A stretch of 64,000 bases of DNA from Mycobacterium numidiamassiliense (GTDB taxonomy: Bacteria > Actinomycetota > Actinomycetes > Mycobacteriales > Mycobacteriaceae): the NCBI RefSeq assembly GCF_900157365.1, contig NZ_FUEZ01000004.1, positions 855,066-919,065 on the forward strand. The letters are read 5' to 3'. A program made the position numbers and the translations under genes. Position 1 is the stretch's first letter; each line of letters opens with the position of its first letter. This document shows positions 63,593 through 64,000 of this stretch, in pieces. Below the pieces are notes generated by a model. It ran no database searches. It was not told the origin of the DNA and saw only the letters and a program-made list of their open reading frames with translations.

Positions 63593-64000
63593 CGGACTTT
63601 CGCCAGGCGGCTCGTGAGGTGTCCAACTGGGGCCGCTGGGGCGCCGACGACGAGCTCGGCACGCTGAATTTCATCACCGAAGAAAAGGTGGCCCAGGGCG
63701 CAAGCCTGGTCAAGCACGGGAAGGTGTTTCCGCTCGGCGTGGACTTCGGCTCGTCGGGACCACAGGGCGCCTTTGGGTTTCGGCACAACCCCATCCACGT
63801 GATGACTGTGGACGGTGGAGACTCCAGCACGCTGGCACACTACGGACCCAACTGGGCCAGGAACCCGACGGCGAAGCAGATGGGCGGCTATCTCGTCGAC
63901 AATCTGTTCCGCTTCAACGACGACATGATCATCATGCCGCTGCAGGCGGCCACCCAATGGGACGCGCTCTCGCACGTCTACTACGACGACCTGCTCTACA
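63580..64000 (+). CDS. Cyclase-family (kynurenine-formamidase-like) hydrolase, 3' truncated
   Basis: The first 140 residues of a cyclase/arylformamidase-type metal hydrolase, cut by the right end of the window. It has NWGRWGADDELGTLNFIT at the N-terminus and the metal motif region MPLQAATQWDALSHVYYDDL at the end, matching the large hydrolases found in aromatic and steroid catabolic clusters. GTG 63580 behind GAGGAAGGG overlaps the SDR gene end; GTG 63589 is an alternative. The full length and the C-terminal His/Glu sites are not visible. Confidence 0.85.
   Translation, partial: MAGVTDFRQAAREVSNWGRWGADDELGTLNFITEEKVAQGASLVKHGKVFPLGVDFGSSGPQGAFGFRHNPIHVMTVDGGDSSTLAHYGPNWARNPTAKQMGGYLVDNLFRFNDDMIIMPLQAATQWDALSHVYYDDLLY

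Overview
The window is high-GC actinobacterial DNA and is almost certainly from a Mycobacterium. The evidence is the GTG/TTG starts, leaderless promoters, mycobacterial signature genes (mshD for mycothiol, lmeA, desA1, kmtR, F420-type LLM oxidoreductases) and a gene order that follows the M. tuberculosis Rv0809 to Rv0845 backbone: purM, DUF3073, ygfZ-like, pabC-like, [insert], Rv0813c-like, sseC2, cysA2, thiX, lmeA, glnR-like, mshD, pst genes, phoU, LCP, dusB, desA1, tetR, mpaB-like, kmtR, methyltransferase, Rv0831c-like, tRNA cluster, [insert], lpqR, methyltransferase, [large insert], pip-like, [meaB], Rv0843-like, narL, narS. No PE/PPE genes are seen. The pattern fits a non-tuberculous species; I cannot name it. 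Family and Rv assignments are from memory of these proteins, not from a search.

Backbone, 1-27 kb: the first 3.4 kb holds the end of purM, a DUF3073 protein, a YgfZ-type Fe-S maintenance protein and an aminodeoxychorismate lyase. At 7.7-11.6 kb, on the minus strand, lies the sulfur/envelope group lmeA-thiX-[polycysteine leader]-DUF4395-cysA2-sseC2-small membrane protein-Rv0813c-like. glnR-like and mshD follow on the plus strand. A complete pstSCAB phosphate importer sits behind a PHO-box-like repeat, with phoU convergent. Then come an LCP ligase, dusB, desA1, regulators and a tRNA Lys/Glu/Asp/Phe cluster.

Accessory regions: (1) 3.6-7.6 kb carries a two-gene cassette between the pabC-like and Rv0813c-like genes: a TIR protein with one membrane span and a PknH-type extracellular sensor, and a four-span TrkA-N/RyR/PGDYG-like protein. 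The pairing suggests TIR-made nucleotide signalling to a RyR-domain membrane effector and is the best candidate here for an undescribed system. (2) 27.9-33 kb, next to the tRNAs, holds a TylF-type methyltransferase, a secreted protein broken by a stop codon, a QueG-like Fe-S protein and a molybdopterin oxidoreductase with twin operators. (3) 34.8-48.3 kb plus 49.9-50.8 kb is a catabolic region: amidase, two-subunit B12-dependent acyl-CoA mutase, F420/flavin oxidoreductases, CoA-transferase, ferredoxin, acyl-CoA synthetase, paired acyl-CoA dehydrogenases, enoyl-CoA hydratase, and a MeaB GTPase whose upstream palindrome matches that of the ferredoxin/ligase divergon. (4) 53.8-64 kb is an IclR-controlled aromatic/steroid-like catabolic cluster with MhpA, MhpB and MhpC homologues mixed with two KstD-type flavoproteins, an LLM monooxygenase, an SDR and a cyclase-family hydrolase cut by the window end.
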